Of a stretch of DNA of 36,590 nucleotides, positions 33,290 to 36,590 are shown in pieces. Each line of letters begins with the position of its first letter. Position 1 is the stretch's first letter. Position numbers and translations under genes: made by a program. The DNA is from Ectothiorhodospiraceae bacterium (GTDB lineage: Bacteria > Pseudomonadota > Gammaproteobacteria > Nitrococcales > Aquisalimonadaceae). The notes beneath the pieces are model-generated. The model had not been told where the DNA came from and did not search any database. It saw nothing but the letters and a program-made list of their open reading frames with translations. The stretch is taken from the NCBI GenBank assembly GCA_007117515.1, contig SKGQ01000003.1:1-36590 (forward strand), written 5' to 3'.

Positions 33290-35491
33290 TTACAACATGT
33301 CCTGGGGATCCACGTCCAGCGACCAGCGCACCTTGCGTGCCAGTGGCAGATCGGCGAGGCCGGGACGCAGCCTGGCCAGAAAGCGTTGCAGCATTCGCCG
33401 GTCACCACACTGCACCAGCAGTTGTGCCCGGTAGCGACCCGCACGGCGTTCCATCGGGGCCGGCACCGGGCCAAGCAGGGACAAGCCTTCTCCCGCCAGC
33501 GGTCTGCCCAGTTCCCGCGCCTGTTCCAGAAAAGCCCTCGGTGGCCCTGCCGCCGGTGCTTCGGCCCGCAGCAGGGCCAGATGACCGCAGGGTGGCAGGC
33601 CCATCAGTTCGCGCTCCGTCAGCGCCTCTTCGGCGAAAGCGCGGTAACCGTCACGCAGCAACCGCACAAGCAGGGGATGCTCCGGGTGGTGGGTCTGCAG
33701 AAAAACCTCGCCCGGGCGCTGCGCCCGGCCAGCGCGGCCTGACACCTGGACGATCAGTTGTGCCATGCGTTCGGTGGCACGGAAATCCGCACCAAACAGA
33801 CCCTGATCACAATCAAGGATGCCGACCAGGCTGACATCCGGCAGATCGTGGCCCTTGGCGAGCATCTGTGTGCCCAGCAGGATACGCGAACGACCGCTGT
33901 GGGCATCGTCCAGCAAGGCTTCCATGGCACCCTGCCGACGGGTCGTATCGCGATCGATCCGACTCACCGCATGCTCGGGAAAAAGTTCCTGCAGCGTGGT
34001 TTCCAGCTGCTCGGTTCCTTGTCCGACGGATAGCAGGGCGGTGCCTCCGCATTCGTGGCAGGCGGTGTCCATGAGCCGTTCGTAGCCGCAGTGGTGGCAG
34101 CGCAGCCGGCCTGCCGCCCGGTGGTAGGTCAGCCGCGCGTCACAGCGACTGCACTCGGCCACGGCGCCGCAGTCGTGGCACAGCAGCACCGGGGCGTAGC
34201 CACGCCGGTTGAGAAACAGAAGTACCTGGCCAGCCTCCTCCAGATGCCGCCGCATTTGCCGGATAAGCTCCGGCGACAGCCCGGCCTGCAGTGGCTGCCC
34301 GCGGAGATCCAGCAGGTGAATCTCAGGTGGGCGGGCAGCACCGGCACGCCGGTTGAGGTGGAGGTGGCGATAGCGGCCCTGTCGGGCGTTGTGCAGGCTT
34401 TCCAGCGATGGGGTGGCCGATCCGAGCACCAGCGGGATTCCAAGCTGGGTCGCGCGCACGACCGCCAGGTCCCGGGCGTTATAACGGAAGCCGTCCTGTT
34501 GCTTGAACGACAGGTCGTGTTCCTCGTCGACAATGATCAGGCCGGGGCGTGCCAGCGGCGTGAAGAGGGCGGAGCGTGTACCGATCACCACCTTCGCGCT
34601 GCCGTTACGGGCTGCAAGCCAGGCGCGGGCGCGGTCGCCGTCGGCCAGCCCGGAATGCATGACGGCGAGCCTGGTGCCGAGGCGCTGACGGAAGCGCTGC
34701 ACGAGTTGCGGGGTCAGGCCGATCTCCGGTACCAGCACCAGCGCCTGGCGTTCGTTACGCAGCGTGGCCTGCAGGGCGGCGAGATAGACTTCCGTCTTGC
34801 CGCTGCCGGTAATGCCATCGAGCAGGAACACGGCATGCTCGCCGAGGGTGGCGCGGATAGCGGTTACTGCCGCATCCTGTTCCCCGTTAAGGGCCGGGGC
34901 CTCACTGGGAACAGCGACAGACTCATGGTCGGAGATCGGCTCAAGCAGTTGCTTGTCCACCAACTGCTTTACGGCACCGCGCCAGTCGCCGTCCAGATCC
35001 TGTAGTTCCGTGACCGAGGCAGTGCCGCCAAGGTCGGCAATGTGGGCCAGAATCTGAGCCTGTCGCGGCGCGCGCTGCACGCTCCGCAAGCGCTCCTCGT
35101 CCGGAATATCGCGATTGATGCGCCAGGCGTGGATAGCCTGGGCGGCTGGCCATTGGCCGCGCCGCAGGCTGGTGGGCAGACAGCCGGCAAGGACCTCGCC
35201 AATGGGGTGGTGATAGTAGCGCGCGGCCCATTGCGCCAGACTCAGCGTGGTCGTGTCGAGTAGCGGCTCGCTATCCAGTACTTTCGTCGCTGCGCGCAGT
35301 CGATTTCTGGGGTGATCCGAGGTATCCGACAGACCAATGATCACACCGGTTTCGCGGCGCGATCCGAGCGGCACACGAATGCGCGCGCCCACCGTTGGCG
35401 ACGGCCCGTCACCCTGGGGGGGCAGGTAGTCCAGCGGGCCGGCAAAGGGACCGGCAACCGCGATCCGCAGAATGGATGGAGCCTTGTTCAC
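33290..35491 (-). CDS. priA: Primosomal replication restart helicase PriA
   Basis: This 733-residue protein has an N-terminal fork-binding domain (1-105), a winged-helix region, Walker A GITGSGKT (226-233) and DEEH (322-325). The two zinc sites use eight Cys residues (438, 441, 447, 450, 465, 468, 478, 481). RRGYAPVLLCHDCG starts the zinc segment, and the C-terminal helicase motifs contain LGTQMLAKGHDLPDV. The length is the family's usual one. It reloads the replisome at stalled forks and D-loops. Confidence 0.96.
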   Translation of the reverse strand: MNKAPSILRIAVAGPFAGPLDYLPPQGDGPSPTVGARIRVPLGSRRETGVIIGLSDTSDHPRNRLRAATKVLDSEPLLDTTTLSLAQWAARYYHHPIGEVLAGCLPTSLRRGQWPAAQAIHAWRINRDIPDEERLRSVQRAPRQAQILAHIADLGGTASVTELQDLDGDWRGAVKQLVDKQLLEPISDHESVAVPSEAPALNGEQDAAVTAIRATLGEHAVFLLDGITGSGKTEVYLAALQATLRNERQALVLVPEIGLTPQLVQRFRQRLGTRLAVMHSGLADGDRARAWLAARNGSAKVVIGTRSALFTPLARPGLIIVDEEHDLSFKQQDGFRYNARDLAVVRATQLGIPLVLGSATPSLESLHNARQGRYRHLHLNRRAGAARPPEIHLLDLRGQPLQAGLSPELIRQMRRHLEEAGQVLLFLNRRGYAPVLLCHDCGAVAECSRCDARLTYHRAAGRLRCHHCGYERLMDTACHECGGTALLSVGQGTEQLETTLQELFPEHAVSRIDRDTTRRQGAMEALLDDAHSGRSRILLGTQMLAKGHDLPDVSLVGILDCDQGLFGADFRATERMAQLIVQVSGRAGRAQRPGEVFLQTHHPEHPLLVRLLRDGYRAFAEEALTERELMGLPPCGHLALLRAEAPAAGPPRAFLEQARELGRPLAGEGLSLLGPVPAPMERRAGRYRAQLLVQCGDRRMLQRFLARLRPGLADLPLARKVRWSLDVDPQDML

Positions 35492-35561
35492 GCCGTGCAG
35501 CCTAACCGATTGTGTAAGGTGTCAGGATGTTGGCACGCAAACTGATTCAGGCGGCGATTAT

Positions 35562-35582
35562 TGTGGATAAGTCTGTGGATGA
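35562..35582 (+). promoter_or_regulatory. Pair of DnaA-box-like 9-mers beside priA
   Basis: TGTGGATAA (35562-35570) is an exact complement of the DnaA box TTATCCACA. TGTGGATGA (35574-35582) differs by one base, 12 bases further on in the same orientation. They lie in the 274-base gap between the divergent priA and TIGR02444 genes. This gap is not an origin by gene context; regulation of priA or a DnaA titration site is possible. Confidence 0.4.
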
Positions 35583-35765
35583 ATTGCGGATAGAGTGTCC
35601 CATCCGCCTTCCCGTTTCGGGGTTTCGTGGAGCCAGTTTGCTGATATCTTAAAAATAACTGAAAAAACAATGAGATCGCGCCCCTTTCTGTCTGCTCATC
35701 TCGGCCGTTGCAACGGCGGGGTGCACAGGCCGGAAAAGACGATTGTGCATAAAACGGCGGAAACC

Positions 35766-36344
35766 ATGCAGATTCTTGACACGGCAGCAGACGGTGAGGA
35801 CATCTGGCAGCAGATGGTGCATCTCTATCAGCAGCCGGGGGTTGCCGATCATTGTCTGCACTGCCAGGACCGGTTCCGCCTCAGCATCACGGCGATGTTG
35901 AGTCTGATTCTGCTAGCCGCCGCGGGCAGGGGCGCCATTCGCCCGCCGGCAGCCGCTGATATCGCAGACGAATCGGAGCGCTGGCAGGCAGAAGTTCTAC
36001 GCCCGCTGCGCCAGGCGCGCAACGCCCTGAAGGCCCGTCTGCAGACCGGCGCGGCGTCTGATCTGACCGACTTGCGACACGGTCTGCTGGCCCGCGAACT
36101 GGACGCCGAGCGGATCGAGCAGCGGCTGATTCTCGCCAAAGCCCTCGCGCCAGGGGCAATGGTGCCGGCTTCCGACCCATTGGCCGATGCCGCTTCGGCG
36201 CTGGCGCGCTACCTATTGGCCCTGCCCTGCTCACCCGACATCGAAAGCCGCCAGCGCCTCGGTCTGATCCTGAGTGCCGCGCTGCCGGACTACGATGGCC
36301 TGGACATTGTCCAGGCCCTGGATCTGGCCTTACGCATCGGCTAG
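35766..36344 (+). CDS. TIGR02444-like protein of unknown function
   Basis: The ATG at 35766 (MQILDTAADGEDIWQQMVHL) follows GCGGA and gives 192 residues; an in-frame extension to 35595 adds poor-looking sequence. DIWQQMVHLYQQPGVADHCL and then LHCQDRFRLSITAMLSLIL resemble the TIGR02444 pattern (W-x-x-x-x-LY-x-x-PGV-x-x-x-CLxLQD). A predicted all-helical fold follows to residue 192. It is divergent from priA. Its stop codon TAG lies within the CTAG target site of a MITE that begins at the next base. Confidence 0.72.
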   Translation: MQILDTAADGEDIWQQMVHLYQQPGVADHCLHCQDRFRLSITAMLSLILLAAAGRGAIRPPAAADIADESERWQAEVLRPLRQARNALKARLQTGAASDLTDLRHGLLARELDAERIEQRLILAKALAPGAMVPASDPLADAASALARYLLALPCSPDIESRQRLGLILSAALPDYDGLDIVQALDLALRIG

Positions 36345-36590
36345 GGAAACACTGATTTATTCCCGCGTCTGCGCCCGAGACCGGTTTTGGTCATCTGGCA
36401 AGGCGCGGTGCCGGTTCGGTAGCCTTAGCTACCGGGCCGGTGGCGTAACGCAGCCAGAGGCCAAAACCGGCCGGGGTCTTCGACTTGGGCCGCATTTTTC
36501 CCGATTGCGGCGTTGCGCTGCTTGACCGCAGAATGACTGCGGCGCTGCACAGCGCGCCTTGCCTCGGAAAAAATGCGGACTCCAACGCAG
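36345..36590. mobile_element. MITE-family element running off the right edge
   Basis: CTAG then GGAAACACTGATTTATTCCC starts the element at 36345. The next about 125 bases follow the reverse complement of the 22450-22626 copy closely, including GACCGGTTTTGGTCATCTGG and the CGGTAGC-CTTA-GCTACCG hairpin. After about 36485 it contains about 90 bases absent from the other copy. These have matching arms CGCATTTTTCCCGA and TCGGAAAAAATGCG. The far end then resumes with CCAACGCAG, which also occurs near the other copy's left end. The second terminal repeat is outside the window. Confidence 0.65.

Noticed and set aside
35492-35765. Replication origin suggested by the DnaA boxes
   Set aside because: Only two boxes, no AT-rich unwinding region and no dnaA/dnaN/gidA context.

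Overview
The window is GC-rich, gene-dense chromosomal DNA from a gammaproteobacterium. The reasons are the neighbouring priA, argS and SPOR-domain (FtsN-like) genes, comM beside a ubiK-type gene and glnK-amtB, sigma-54/NtrC promoter architecture, a TIGR02001-type outer membrane protein, and a tRNA-Arg with an encoded CCA end. An environmental, Chromatiales-like lineage is plausible, but the sequence alone does not fix the species.

Layout, left to right. 1-5.3 kb: the start of a GAF/GGDEF-like protein with a ruined GGDEF motif, an MFS exporter, a decayed DUF3613-like lipoprotein gene and an orphan TadG-like protein. 5.4-8.3 kb: a large MscS/MscK-type channel translationally coupled to a YciA-type thioesterase. 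8.3-10.4 kb: a BigR-type reactive-sulfur locus, with an ArsR-family repressor and two half-size YeeE/YedE permeases transcribed away from a persulfide-dioxygenase-like metallo-beta-lactamase-fold enzyme. 10.7-15.0 kb: a 1190-residue membrane PAS/GGDEF/EAL protein behind an XRE/S24-like repressor whose protease site is lost. 15.3-16.7 kb: a DksA/TraR zinc-finger protein, then two divergent truncated genes. 17.1-20.8 kb: a SulP permease, tRNA-Arg with odd tRNA-derived debris downstream, a membrane-anchored cytochrome c, and an outer membrane protein under an NtrC/sigma-54 type promoter. 20.9-24.9 kb: comM and ubiK on the minus strand, then glnK-amtB with matching NtrC/sigma-54 elements. 25-30.6 kb: fetAB, speE and speA divergently arranged, and a beta-hydroxyacid dehydrogenase. 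30.7-36.3 kb: ftsN-like, argS and priA on the minus strand and a TIGR02444-like gene on the plus strand.

The most interesting non-coding content is two dispersed repeat families. One is a MITE-like element with terminal inverted repeats beginning GGAAACRCTG and TTAA/CTAG target sites. It has one complete 177-bp copy, one copy running off the right edge, and two remnants. The other is a roughly 250-bp inverted-pair repeat found only between convergent genes. It carries hairpins whose 5-bp stems change sequence between copies but mostly stay complementary. The nitrogen genes share one regulatory layout: two NtrC-like 17-mers, then an AT-rich spacer, then a -24/-12 promoter. This ties the outer membrane protein to ammonium uptake.
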